This document shows positions 16,437-30,199 of a stretch of DNA of 64,000 nt, one piece after another. The notes below the pieces were generated by a model. The model was not told the origin of the DNA. It worked only from the letters and a program-made list of their open reading frames with translations, and made no database searches. The stretch comes from Panulirus ornatus (taxonomy: Eukaryota; Arthropoda; Malacostraca; Decapoda; Palinuridae), in NCBI RefSeq assembly GCF_036320965.1, contig NC_092241.1:23356041-23420040 (forward strand). The letters are read 5' to 3'. A program made the translations under genes and the position numbers. Positions within the stretch are counted from its first letter, which is position 1. Each line of letters opens with the position of its first letter.

Positions 16437-17272
16437 AACGAATAAAATGCACATGAACGCGCACCTTCATAGAACATACAAGCCTCCAACAGCCAGGATG
16501 GAACCCGGGACCCCTGTGCAAGAGGCAGGCATGTAACCGCTAGGCTATGGGACTGGTTAATAGGAAATAACTATTCGAAAACTAAGTACTCGAATACCCT
16601 TCGTCTCACATTGGTGAGGAACGAGGTCTATACCGGTCATTTCCCAAGAGGCCCACATAGCCGGCAGATAGCATTTACAGGGGTCCCGGGTTCGATCCTG
16701 GCTGTTGGAGGTTTGTATGTTCTATGAAGGTGCGCGTTTATATGCACTTTATTTGTATTCATATACCTCCGCGTTGTACAGTTAGGTTCGGTAAAACGCT
16801 ATCTGCTGGCTATTTGCGCCTGTTGGGAAATAACCGGTGTAGACCCCGTTGCTTACAAATGTGAGACGAAAGGTATTCGAGTACTTAGTATTCGAATAGT
16901 TATTTCCTATTAACCAGTCCCATAGCCTAGCGGTTACGTGCCTGCCTCTTGCACAGGGGTCCCGGGTTCGATCCTGGCTGTTGGAGGTTTGTATGTTCTA
17001 TGAAGGTGCGCGTTCATATGCACTTTATTCGTATTCATGTACCTCCGCGTTGTACAGTTAGGTTCGGTAAAATGCTATCTGCTGGCTATGTGCGCCTGTT
17101 GGGAAATAACCGGTGTAGACCCCGTAGCTTTCCAATGTGAGACGAAAGGTATTCGAGTACTTAGTATTCGAATAGTTATTTCCTATTAGCCAGGCCCATA
17201 GCCTAGCAGTTGGCATTCCTGCCTTTTGCGCAGGGATCCTGGGTTCGATCCTGGCGGTTGGAGGTTTGTATG

Positions 17273-17275
<3 letters not shown>
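16437..17275. mobile_element. tRNA-derived SINE: inverted copy plus 276-bp tandem units
   Basis: A minus-strand copy (about 16437-16677) is joined head to head with plus-strand units. The CCCGGGTTCGATCC segment recurs at about 16681, 16957 and 17233, a period of 276 bp. The plus units contain an RNA polymerase III A box (TAGCCTAGCGG, 16923-16933 and a variant at 17199-17209) and B box (GGTTCGATCC, 16965-16974 and 17242-17251). The anticodon-loop position reads CTCTTGC, so CTT, which points to a tRNA-Lys ancestor. The acceptor ends do not pair, so these are not tRNA genes. The first plus unit has lost its A box at the inversion junction. Confidence 0.82.

Positions 17276-17276
<1 letters not shown>

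Positions 17277-17348
<72 letters not shown>
17277..17348. repeat. (TA)n microsatellite
   Basis: A TA tract joining the tRNA-like repeat to a LINE RT fragment. Confidence 0.98.
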
Positions 17349-17351
<3 letters not shown>

Positions 17352-18283
17352 GGAAGAGCAGTGTGGTTTCAGAATTGGTAGAGGATATGTGGATCAGGTG
17401 TTTGCTTTGAAGGTTGTATGTGAGAAATACTTTGAAAAGCAAATGGATTTGTATGTAGCATTTATGGACCTGGAGAAGGCATATGATAGAATTGATAGAG
17501 ATGCTCTGTGGAAGGTATTTAGAATATATGGTGTGGTAGGCAAGTTGTTAGAAGCAGTTGTAGAAGTTTTATCGAGGATGTAATGCATGTGTACGTGTAG
17601 GAAGAGAGGAAAGTGTAGGTTTGCGTCACAGGGAGAGAATGAGTGAGGAAAGATTGACCAAGAGGATATATGTGTTAGAAATGGAGGGAACGAGGAGAGG
17701 TGGGAGCCGAATTGGAGGTGGGAAGATGGAGTGAAAAAGATTTTGAGTGATCGGGGCTTGAACATGCAGGAGGGTTAAAGGCGTGCGAGAAATAGAGTGA
17801 ATTGGAACGATGTGGTATACTGGGGTCGACGTGCTGATATGGATTGAACCAGGGCATGTGAAGCGTCTGGGGTAAACCATGGAAAGTTCTGTGGGGCCTG
17901 GATGTGGAAAGGAAGCTGTGGTTTCGGTGCATTATTACATGACAGCTAGAGACTGAGCGTGAACGAATGGGGCCTTTGTTGTCTTCCTAGCGCTATCTCG
18001 CACACTTGAGGGGAGAGGGGGGGGATTATTTCATGTGTGGCAGGGTGGTGATGGGAATGAATAAAGGCAGACAGTATGAATTATGTACATGTGTATATAT
18101 GTATATGTCTGTGTGTGTATACATATGTATACGTTGAGATGTATAGGTATGTATATTTGCCTGTGTGGACGTGTATGTATATACATGTGTATGTTGGTGG
18201 GTTGGGCCATTCTTTCGTCTGTTTCCTTGCGCTACCTCGCTAACGCGGGAGACAGCGACAAAGCAAAATAAATAAATAAATAA
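17349..18283 (+). mobile_element. LINE fragment with internal deletions, long 3' UTR
   Basis: It begins at the EEQCGFR codons, keeps motif A (AFMDLEKAYDRI, about 17458-17490), then loses most of the palm and thumb through two deletions at about 17613 and 17630. It resumes at the RMSEERLTKR codons. The long 3' UTR ends at about 18270 with an AAATAAATA tail. Non-coding remnant. Confidence 0.9.
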
Positions 18284-18354
18284 ATATTGTTTCATAAAAC
18301 TCCATATAAATATTCCTTAGGGCTGGTGAAAGAGGGTTACCCATTGCCATACCA

Positions 18355-18420
18355 GTCCTCTGTTCTTAACGCTACCTCGCTAATGCGGGAAATGGCGAAT
18401 AGTTTGAAAGAAAAGAAAGA
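18355..18420 (+). mobile_element. Remnant of the short non-autonomous element
   Basis: Only the 3' third is present: CCAGTCCTCTGTTCTTAACG, the stem-loop and the GAAA-rich tail, matching the elements at 7903-8142 and 32037-32283. It is not flanked by (TA)n. Confidence 0.8.
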
Positions 18421-18914
18421 ATATATGGGAGACATGTTGATCACGTAAGACGTCATTAAGGAAAAGGAAAAAAAAACGTGAAATTTAGTCTTATTTGTCC
18501 TTATGTGTAGGTGAGATAAGACACCAGAAACGCAGCCACACTTCTGCTGAAGTGGGAATCAGGTATTTGGTCGGTGGCCGCCAGGTGGCTCTGCTGCCGA
18601 TGTAAACATGGGATTTAAATTTGGTCAGCTTCACCGCTCTGTGTACAGTTGCTGAATGCATTGTGGCATCTGGTAACCTTCAGCCACCATGGAAACAACG
18701 TTGGTGAAATCTTAAAGACACCGAGTTTAAAGAATTAGATGTCAAAGCTGACAGCAAAACTTGTATTGGATAGAGTCAGGAGCCGCATCAAAAGAGGAGT
18801 GTGGCAGAAGAGAGCGAGGGTGGACGATCTGCTCCTGGCATAGTGACAAGATTACAAGCTGAAGCAGGATTTGGCCAGCAGGAGAAGAACCATCATAATG
18901 GAGAACCATCATAA
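18421..18914. other. Unique DNA, no gene recognised
   Basis: Single-copy sequence with a good Kozak-like GCCACCATGG at 18685-18694, but the reading frame behind it stops after eight codons. A 16-bp tandem duplication lies at about 18887-18918. Confidence 0.4.
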
Positions 18915-19151
18915 TGGAGTTGCACGGACTGTGATCCTTGCTGTGGTTACAAGAATGTTCTTCCGCCCACCAGTGATGCTACTACGTTTGTAATTCAAGA
19001 ACCATTGCAACACAAACCTCGCCAGGTGGTAGAGTGTCCCGCAGTGTATCGAGACAGACTTCCCCAGAACTTTTTTAAAGGGGAAGTAAATGTTTATAGT
19101 TGTGTTACTGGAGTGATAGTTTTCATACATGGTGCTTTGACAAGAAAATAG
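18915..19151 (+). other. Orphan open frame, possible exon or processed remnant
   Basis: An open frame of about 78 codons runs from just after TAA (18912-18914) to TAG (19149-19151) with no ATG. The predicted peptide has a normal-looking composition, including CTDCDPCCGY near its start and KPRQVVECPAVYRDRLP in the middle. I do not recognise a family. The 16-bp duplication immediately upstream breaks any longer frame, so this could be the tail of a decayed coding sequence or a 3' exon. Chance cannot be excluded at this length. Confidence 0.25.
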
Positions 19152-19357
19152 TGAAATTGGAAAAAAAAAATGTAGCTTAGACATTGAAGCTTATTGATAC
19201 AGTGGTTAAATTGATGAGAACTACTATTGACGTTTGTGTAAATAAATTATACATTTCCCTTTTCCATAGCCAGAGGTTGAACCATTATGTGACATTTATT
19301 TTCTCATTTCATTTCAAGCTAGAAGTTTCAGTTTTCTAAATTATTTCTTACTTTTTT

Positions 19358-19423
19358 CATATGTATATGTATGTATATGTGTGTGTGTGTGTGTATATGT
19401 GCGTGTGTATGTGTATGTATATA

Positions 19424-19496
<73 letters not shown>
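19358..19496. repeat. (GT)n/(TA)n composite microsatellite
   Basis: A GT-rich stretch passes into a (TA)n tract at about 19420-19496 that ends at the 3' tail of a minus-strand LINE fragment. Confidence 0.95.
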
Positions 19497-20003
<507 letters not shown>

Positions 20004-20129
20004 CCCTGTGGATAGGGGTGAAAGAATACTTCCCACACATTCCTCGCGTGTCGTAGAAGGCGACTAGAGGGGACGGGAGCGGGGGGCCATAAATCCTCCC
20101 CTCCTTGTATTTTTTTTTAACTTTCTAAA

Positions 20130-21482
20130 ATGGGAAACAGAAGAAGGAGTCACGCGGGGAATGCTCATCCTCCTCGAAGGCTCAGACTGGGGTGTCTAAA
20201 TGTGTATGGATGTAACCAAGATGTGAAGAAAGGAGAGATAGGTAGTATGTTTCAGGAAAGGAACCTGGATGTTTTGGCTCTGAGTGAAACGAAGCTCAAG
20301 GGTAAAGGGGAAGAGTGGTTTGGGAATGTCTTGGGAGTAAAGTCAGGGGTTAGGGGGAGGACAAGAGCAAGGGAAGGAGTAGCACTACTCCTGAAACAGG
20401 AGTTGTGGGAGTATGTGATAGAATGTAAGAAAGTAAATTCTCGATTAATATGGGTAAAACTGAAAGTTGATGGAGAGAGATGGGTGATTATTGGTGCATA
20501 TGCACCTGGGCATGACAAGAAAGATCATGAGAGGCAAGTGTTTTGGGAGCAGCTGAATGAGTGTGTTAGTGGTTTTGATGCACGAGACCGGGTTATGGTG
20601 ATGGGTGATTTGAATGCAAAGGTGAGTAATGTGGCAGTTGAGGGAGTAATTGGTATACATGGGGTGTTCAGTGTTGTAAATGGAAATGGTGAAGAGCTTG
20701 TAGATTTATGTGCTGAAAAAGGACTGATGATTGGGAATACCTGGTTTAAAAAGCGAGATATACATAAGTATACGTATGTAAGTAGGAGAGATGGCCAGAG
20801 AGCGTTATTGGATTACATGTTAATTGACAGGCGCGCGAAAGAGAGACTTTTGGATGTTAATGTGCTAAGAGGTGCAACTGGAGGGATTCCTGATCATTAT
20901 CTTGTGGAGGCTAAGGTGAAGATTTGTATGGGTTTTCAGAAAAGAAGAGTGAATGTTGGGGTGAAGAGGGTGGTGAGAGTAAGTGAGCTTGGGAAGGAGA
21001 CTTGTGTGAGGAAGTACCAGGAGAGACTGAGTACAGAATGGAAAAAGGTGAGAACAATGGAAGTAAGGGGAGTGGGGGAGGAATGGGATGTATTTAGGGA
21101 ATCAGTGATGGATTGCGCAAAAGATGCTTGTGGCATGAGAAGAGTGGAAGGTGGGTTGATTAGAAAGGGTAGTGAGTGGTGGGATGAAGAAGTAAGATTA
21201 TTAGTGAAAGAGAAGAGAGAGGCATTTGGACGATTTTTGCAGGGAAAAAAAACAATTGAGTGGGAGATGTATAAAAGAAAGAGACAGGAGGTCAAGAGAA
21301 AGGTGCAAGAGGTGAAAAAGAGGGCAAATGAGAGTTGGGGTGAGAGAATATCATTAGATTTTAGGGAGAATAAAAAGATGTTCTGGAAGGAGGTAAATAA
21401 AGTGCGTAAGACAAATGGGGAGGTGATAATAAGTAGTGGTGATGTGAGAAGGAGATGGAGTGAGTATTTTGAAGGTTTGTAG
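20130..21482 (+). pseudogene. LINE ORF, endonuclease domain and linker
   Basis: The ATG at 20130 is the first one after the 5' UTR and lies just before the basic stretch NRRRSH. The AP-endonuclease fold spans about residues 18-260. It shows LNVYGCN (Asn24), SETK (Glu53), GAYAPGH (Tyr124), GDLNAK (Asp160, Asn162), LDYMLIDRR (about 227-235) and PDHYLV (Asp255, His256), the expected catalytic set. A Lys/Glu-rich linker follows, with [17 protein letters not shown] predicted to be helical. It stops at 21480-21482, before RT. The same frame continues at 21486 for another 60 or so codons. This is the best preserved endonuclease in the window. Confidence 0.9.
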
Positions 21483-21682
21483 AATGTGTTTGATGATAGA
21501 GTGGCAGATATAGGGTGTTTTGGTCGAGGTGGTGTGCAAAGTGAGAGGATTAGGGAAAATGATTTGGTAAACAGAAAAGAGGTAGTAAAAGCTTTGCGGA
21601 AGATGAAAGCCGGCAAGGCAGCAGGTTTGGATGGTATTGCAGTGGATTTATTAAAAAAGGGGGTGACTGTATTATTGACTGG

Positions 21683-23092
21683 TTGGTAAGGTTATTTAAT
21701 GTATGTATGACTCATGGTGAGGTGGCTGAGGATTGGCGGATTGCGTGGATAGTGCCATTGTACAAAGGCAAAGGGGATAAGAGTGAGTGCTCAAATTACA
21801 GAGGTATAAGTTTGTTGAGTATTTCTGGTAAATTATATGGGAGGGTATTGATTGAGAGGGTGAAGGCATGTACAGAGCATCAGATTGGGGAAGAGCAGTG
21901 TGGTTTCAGAAGTGGTAGAGGATGTGTGGATCAGGTGTTTGCTATGAAGAATGTATGTGAGAAATACTTAGAAAAGCAAATGGATTTGTATGTAGCATTT
22001 ATGGATCTGGAGAAGGCATATGATAGAGTTGATAGAGATGCTCTGTGGAAGGTATTAAGAATATATGGTGTGGGAGGCAAGTTGTTAGAAGCAGTGAAAA
22101 GTTTTTTGCGAGGATGTAAGGCATGTGTACGTGTAGGAAGAGAGGAAAGTGATTGGTTCTCAGTGAATGTAGGTTTGCGGCAGGGGTGTGTGATGTCTCC
22201 ATGGTTGTTTAATTTGTTTATGGATGGGGTTGTTAGGGAGGTAAATGCAAGAGTTTTGGAAAGAGGGGCAAGTATGAAGTCTGTTGGGGATGAGAGAGCT
22301 TGGGAAGTGAGTCAGTTGTTGTTCGCTGATGATACAGCGCTGGTGGCTGATTCGTGTGAAAAACTGCAGAAGCTGGTGACTGAGTTTGGTAAAGTGAGTG
22401 AGAGAAGAAAGTTAAGAGTAAATGTGAATAAGAGCAAGGTAATTAGGTACAGTAGGGTTGAGGGTCAAGTCAACTGGGAGGTAAGTTTAAATGGAGAAAA
22501 ACTGGAGGAAGTGAAGTGTTTTAGATATCTGGGAGTGGATCTGGCAGCGGATGGAACCATGGAAGCGGAAGTAGATCATAGGGTGGGGGAGGGGGCGAAA
22601 ATCCTGGGAGCCTCGAAGAATGTGTGGAAGTCGAGAACATTATCTCGGAAAGCAAAAATGGGTATGTTTGAAGGAATAGTGGTTCCAACAATGTTGTATG
22701 GTTGCGAGGCGTGGGCTATGGATAGAGTTGTGCGCAGCAGGATGGATGTGCTGGAAATGAGATGTTTGAGGACAATGTGTGGTGTCAGGTGGTTTGATCG
22801 AGTAAGTAACGTAAGGGTAAGAGAGATGTGTGGAAATAAAAAGAGCGTGGTTGAGAGAGCAGAAGAGGGGGTTTTGAAATGGTTTGGGCACATGGAGAGA
22901 ATGAGTGAGGAAAGATTGACCAAGAGGATATATGTGTCGGAGGTGGAGGGAACGAGGAGAAGTGGGAGACCAAATTGGAGGTGGAAAGATGGAGTGAAAA
23001 AGATTTTGAGTGATCGGGGCCTGAACATGCAGGAGGGTGAAAGGAGGGCAAGGAATAGAGTGAATTGGATCGATGTGGTATACCGGGGTTGA
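21683..23092 (+). pseudogene. LINE ORF, reverse transcriptase and C-terminal domain
   Basis: A 469-residue open frame, shifted relative to the endonuclease part by a one-base deletion near 21647. It has NYRGISLLSISGKLYGR (RT2), [27 protein letters not shown] (motif A), GLRQGCVMSPWLFN (motif B), LLFADDTALV (motif C), NVNKSKVIRY and CFRYLGVDL. The conserved tail includes WFGHMERMSEERLTKR and GRPNWRWKDGV, a block common in RTE-type ORFs. It ends YRG-TGA. RT1 (KAGKAAGLDGI) is upstream in the other frame. All RT catalytic Asp residues are intact. Confidence 0.92.
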
Positions 23093-23275
23093 CGTGCTGT
23101 CAGTGGATTGAATCAAGGCATGTGAAGCGTCTGGGGTGAACCATGGAAAGCTGTGTAGGTATGTATATTTGCGTGTGTGGACGTATGTATATACATGTGT
23201 ATGGGTGTGGGTTGGGCCATTTCTTTCGTCTGTTTCCTTGCGCTACCTCGCAAACGCGGGAGACAGCGACAAAGC

Positions 23276-23305
23276 AAAAAAAAAAAAAAGAAAAGAAAAG
23301 AAAAA

Positions 23306-23313
<8 letters not shown>
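23276..23313 (+). repeat. A-rich tail of the LINE
   Basis: An A tract interrupted by G that follows the 3' stem-loop, seen on short-form copies; it passes directly into (TA)n. Confidence 0.9.
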
Positions 23314-23398
<85 letters not shown>

Positions 23399-23399
23399 G

Positions 23400-23431
<32 letters not shown>
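23314..23431. repeat. (TA)n microsatellite
   Basis: A TA tract with a few GTATA and GATAA interruptions, between the LINE tail and the tRNA-like SINE. Confidence 0.97.
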
Positions 23432-23877
23432 CATACAAACCTCCAACAGCCAGGATCGAACCTGCTAACCGCTAGGCTATGGGACTGTATAATAGGAAAC
23501 AACTATTCGAAATTCTAAGTACTCGAATACCCTTCGTCTCACAATGGTGAGCAACGGGGTCTATACCGGTTGTTTCCGAACAGACGCACATAGCCAGCTG
23601 ATAGCGTTTTACCGAACCTAACTGTACAACGCGGAGGTATATGAATACGAATAAAGTGCATATGAACGCGCACCTTCATAGAACATACAAACCTCCAACA
23701 GCCATTGTGAGACGAAGGGTATTCGAGTACTTAGTATTTCGAATAGTTGTTTCCTATTATACAGTCTCATAGCCTAGCGGTTACATGCATGCCTCTTGTA
23801 CAGGGGTCCCGGGTTCGATCCTGGCTGTTGGAGGTTTGTATGTTCTATGAAGGTGCGCGTACATATGCACTTTATTC

Positions 23878-23879
<2 letters not shown>
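23432..23879. mobile_element. tRNA-derived SINE, inverted dimer
   Basis: A minus-strand unit (23432-23704) with most of its anticodon arm deleted is followed by a plus-strand unit (23705-23879). The plus unit keeps the A box (23770-23780) and B box (GGTTCGATCC, 23812-23821), 42 bp apart as in a tRNA. Both arms carry the ATTCGAGTACTTAGTATT block as inverted copies. Related to 16437-17275. Confidence 0.82.

Positions 23880-23948
<69 letters not shown>
23880..23948. repeat. (TA)n microsatellite
   Basis: A TA tract that replaces the rest of the SINE unit after TTTATTCGTA and leads into a LINE 3' fragment. Confidence 0.98.
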
Positions 23949-23950
<2 letters not shown>

Positions 23951-24071
23951 CTGTGTAGGTATGTATATTTGCGTGTGTGGACGTGTGTATGTACATGTGT
24001 ATGGGGGGGGGGTTGGGCCATTTCTTTCGTCTGTTTCCTTGCGCTACCTCGCAAACGCGGGAGACAGCGAC

Positions 24072-24110
<39 letters not shown>
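23949..24110 (+). mobile_element. LINE 3' UTR fragment, short form, with poly(A)
   Basis: This fragment starts at the diagnostic AGCTGTGTAGGTATG junction of the short-form 3' UTR, ends with the stem-loop at about 24045-24073, and has an A run of more than 30 bases. Confidence 0.9.
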
Positions 24111-24250
<140 letters not shown>

Positions 24251-24283
24251 TTTTCTTCAATTTCTAACCTTATCCTCTTTCAG

Positions 24284-24398
24284 GTCGGCCCTCTGCATCA
24301 CCTCAATGTATCAGAGAGGCAATATCTCCCCGTATTTGTTTCTAAATCTTATTGGTCTCCTACTATCACATTTCATTGCACTGAACCTCAACCCTGAG
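24284..24398 (+). other. Possible exon
   Basis: The preceding TTCTAACCTTATCCTCTTTC plus AG looks like a branch point, a pyrimidine tract and an acceptor. GAG|GTAATA at 24396-24404 could be a donor. Between them 115 bp are open in the second codon phase, giving a peptide with a hydrophobic stretch ([17 protein letters not shown]) that could be a membrane segment. In the first phase the interval ends in TGA and could instead be a last exon. No family recognised, and no partner exon was found nearby. Confidence 0.2.
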
Positions 24399-24456
24399 GT
24401 AATATATACCACTTTTATCTACTTTTTCTTGAAAATGACCAGTTTCCTGTTAATTC

Positions 24457-26398
<1,942 letters not shown>

Positions 26399-26650
26399 AA
26401 GTTTCGTCCCCTGAGATAGTTGTAAGTATGCAAGGTTCGTCCTCTAATACAGTTGTGTGTAAGGTTCGTCCACTGAGACAGTTGTAAGTGTTTAAGGTCC
26501 ATCCGCTGACACAGTTGTGTATAACATTCGTCTCCTGAGACCGTTGTAAGTGGGTAAGAGTCGTCCACTGAGACAGTTGTGGTGTAAGGCTCGTCCCCTG
26601 AGACAGTTGTAAGTAGGTAAGGTTCGTCCACTGAGACAGTGTCAGACGTG
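26399..26650. repeat. Degenerate 29-33-bp minisatellite
   Basis: About eight diverged units built on GGTTCGTCCACTGAGACAG plus TTGTAAGT and a variable spacer. Units alternate roughly between 29-30 and 32-33 bp. Weaker relatives continue to about 26830. Confidence 0.8.
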
Positions 26651-26937
26651 TTATTTGCCTCACAACACAGCAATGTCTGTCATATTCTTTTCTTATCACG
26701 GAGGTGAAGGTATTAAGCTCATCCACCTGAAATGAAATTTGTCGTTTAACACAGTGGCAGGAATGATAAGTTGTTCCCCAGCATAGTGGTAGGCCTCGTA
26801 CGGTCTTCCATTTACACAGTGGTAGGCGCTGCGGGCTCGTCTCCGTGATACAAAAGTTTGTCAAGTGGCGATTAATCCTAGAAGATAGCTCCACTGGGAG
26901 GCTAATGTAGAGGCTGTGTCATGATTGCTGCATTGTT

Positions 26938-27256
26938 TGAGGGAAGGTCTCCAGGCAGTCCTGGTCAGCCATCCTCTGTCAAGAGAGCGTCACCAGGCAG
27001 CCCTGGTCAGCCATCCTCTGTCAAGAGAGCGTCACCAGGCAGCCCTGGTCAGCTATCCTCCGTCAGTAGAGCGTCTCCAGGTAGGACTGGTCAGCTATCC
27101 TCCGTCAGTAGAGCGTCTCCAGGTAGGACTGGTCAGCTATCCTCCGTCAGTAGAGCGTCACCAGGCAGCCCTGGTCAGCTATCCTCCGTCAGTAGAGCGT
27201 CTCCAGGTAGGACTGGTCAGCTATCCTCCGTCAGTAGAGCGTCACCACCAGTGTGA
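26938..27256. repeat. 42-bp minisatellite
   Basis: About 7.5 units of 42 bp beginning GAGCGTCACCAGGCAGCCCT, with two variants (CAGGCAGCCC and CAGGTAGGAC). Because 42 is a multiple of 3, two plus-strand frames stay open (one reads RASPGSPGQPSSVK repeatedly); a coding role is not supported. Confidence 0.93.
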
Positions 27257-27341
27257 GGGAGGGTCTCCAGGCAGCCCTGTTCAGCTGGCCTCAGCATCAT
27301 CCTTCTGAAAATCTTCAATTCCAGCATGTATGACCGTCTAC

Positions 27342-27342
<1 letters not shown>

Positions 27343-27434
<92 letters not shown>
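27343..27434. repeat. (CT)n microsatellite
   Basis: A pure CT tract of about 92 bp. Confidence 0.98.
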
Positions 27435-27437
<3 letters not shown>

Positions 27438-29385
27438 GTAGAGGGTAGGCAAAAGGGGCGAAACTTGTCTTCATCAGGTATCAGTACCAGACCATTACGT
27501 CCTGCTCTTGTTCACTGCCCAACCATTTTTTACTTGTCACCTTTTTAGATGTTGATTATAATGAGAATTTAATTCTCAGAAAACAGCCTATTCTTGCACA
27601 AAATAATGGCCGACAACGTATTCACAAACAACTCAAAAAAATGGCCGACAAGAGTTATATTTTTGATATCATCCACTTTTGTAAACCCCCTTAGAATTTT
27701 CCTCGCTGGTGGGTAGCCACCGACCAGTGAGGTTCTACTAAGCCTATATATACGTTTCGGGTTCTACCGGTACTACACGCATGGGAATCGGGAAGGTTTG
27801 TAACGGTTGAACAGTGAGCCAACACGTTAGCGTCTGGCAGTTTCACTCCTTTGGCCCAAATGGCTGGCTTCTCCTTCTGCATTACACGCACGTGGGTTGC
27901 TGGCATTCAATCTACAAGCATACACTTTTTCCATCTCACACAACGCTTTACTACACATCACACACACGACTCCTTCTTCTCACTTTACTAAGAAGCTGGT
28001 TCAAACACAGGTCAGCAGTTTATAAGATATGCCTTTGGCAAACATTTTTTCACGACTCGACGATTGAGGTGGAGTCGAGAAGTAAGGTAACGGCTGCCTG
28101 GCCTGACGAAACGATGCTCAGGCGGGGAGGACAGTACCTATATACAGCCTGATTGCTGGTGTTAAGCAAGGTAGACTGCTACCTCCATCTGTGGCTTTGT
28201 TTCGGAAGTTATTTCTTGTGAGATGAATTATGGTGTATGCATACATAGGAATAACAGAAAAATGATGTAATAATGGAAGTGGAATATATGCAAATTAGAA
28301 TCGGGATAATACTGCAGTGTAGAGATCATTCCTACCTAACATTTGATTTTCATAGAAAATAGTTTACCTGTTCTGTTAACTGAAAATTCGTTATCATGTG
28401 GAGCTGATACTTCTTTGGGTGTATCATCCCAATTTTGCATGATTAACTTTTATTGTTTTATTGCCTGATGACACTGATACAGATCACGGTATCCCAATCA
28501 ATAATCAAGAATATGTTGTCCTAATTTATCATCTTTGACGAATATCTTGCCCGAGTACAAACAAGACAGCTGTCCCTTCTCCCTCTTTTCACTGTTTTCT
28601 TCCTAAGAAAAAATGGAAGCAATTTGCAGGGTGAGGGTCAACTCCCTGAGGTACAAAGTTCCAATCAGTCTGTTGTTGTAAAAGGGAGCCTTTTTCCCGC
28701 GGGAAAAAATACGTAAGGAGAGAAAAAGGGAGAGTGAAAGGTGCAGGACAGAAGAATGAAACAATTATACTAACCCCGCACATATTCTGAGATATAGTAT
28801 TCAAAACAATAGGGATGAGAACTATTTCAATGGGAGAGAACAAAAGCGTTGCTTATCTTTAAAAAGATTATAACTTTGGTACAATGGATGAGTTATAGTG
28901 AGAGTCACTCCGATAAACTGTTGAAAAGATGAATAGGAAGCAAATAGATGAGGACTGGCAAAGACGACACCAACGAACAGAAAAGCAATTTTAGATGTAA
29001 TTGTCAGTGTATTAGGAATCAGGAATAGTAAAAGTGAATGATCCCTGGCGTGTATAAAAGAAACAGATGACTAGACACTAGTTTCTGGATTGCCAGACGA
29101 CAGTCTATTTTGTTTTTCACAGAAAATTGGTTGTTAGACAAGTAGAAAAGGGAGAGCCTTTGTTAAAAAGAAGAGAATAAGTAAAAGGAAGGGAGAAGAG
29201 CGTAAATGTTAGAGATGACTTTACCCAGTAGATAACAGCAATATTGCTCACTGGAAGGGCAACGAAATTCGAACCTATGTGAGAACAAATAGGCTACACG
29301 GGACATCATTGCAACGTTTAAGTAGCCAGTGGATTAGACGATGACAACATGAAGCAGGTATTTCAGGAATGATGAAACAGAGAAC
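27435..29385. other. Unique DNA, no gene recognised
   Basis: The longest plus-strand frame (27814-28152, 112 codons) has no recognisable domain. The rest is A-rich with only short frames. Nothing else supportable. Confidence 0.45.
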
Positions 29386-29389
29386 ACAA

Positions 29390-29550
29390 AGGAAACTGGG
29401 TAGAAGGAGAGACAGAATATCCCCGGGGAATATTCTCTCATGCAATGAGGCATTGGACTACTGGAATAAGCTCAGCGAAGAAATAATATAATGAATGTCG
29501 AAAATATAGACGACTTCAGGACCGTCTGATAAAAAATAGAGGTTAAGAGA
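29390..29550 (+). mobile_element. C-terminal fragment of a CR1/Jockey-type LINE
   Basis: Conceptual translation gives a readable ALDYWNKLSEEII block followed by an acid-rich region with DDFRTV-like spacing in broken frame. This resembles the end of CR1/Jockey-type RT proteins, where a WN.L.EE motif precedes the last helix. It lies upstream of the RT portion at 30200-31200, the reverse of the normal order, so it is a separate copy or a rearranged one. Confidence 0.45.
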
Positions 29551-29599
29551 TAATGACCCCAAGAGTGTATAGCTCATATGGGGAATTACAGATAGCCAA

Positions 29600-30199
<600 letters not shown>

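Noticed and set aside
16916..16984. A functional tRNA-Lys gene
   Set aside because: A and B boxes and an anticodon-like loop are present, but the acceptor strands do not pair and the T stem has a mismatch. Repeated units show it is a SINE.
22576..23028. Antisense frames of 100-160 codons rich in His, Ser and Pro opposite LINE ORFs
   Set aside because: They recur opposite the same RT segment in every copy, as expected for shadow frames of a conserved coding strand. No independent evidence for a product.
26921..27256. A collagen-like or secreted repeat protein (SPGSPGQPSS repeats)
   Set aside because: The 42-bp period keeps more than one plus-strand frame open. There is no signal peptide, and the start codon is in unique DNA without support.
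27814..28152. A 112-codon host gene
   Set aside because: No recognisable domain, an overlapping open frame on the other strand, and no splice or promoter evidence.
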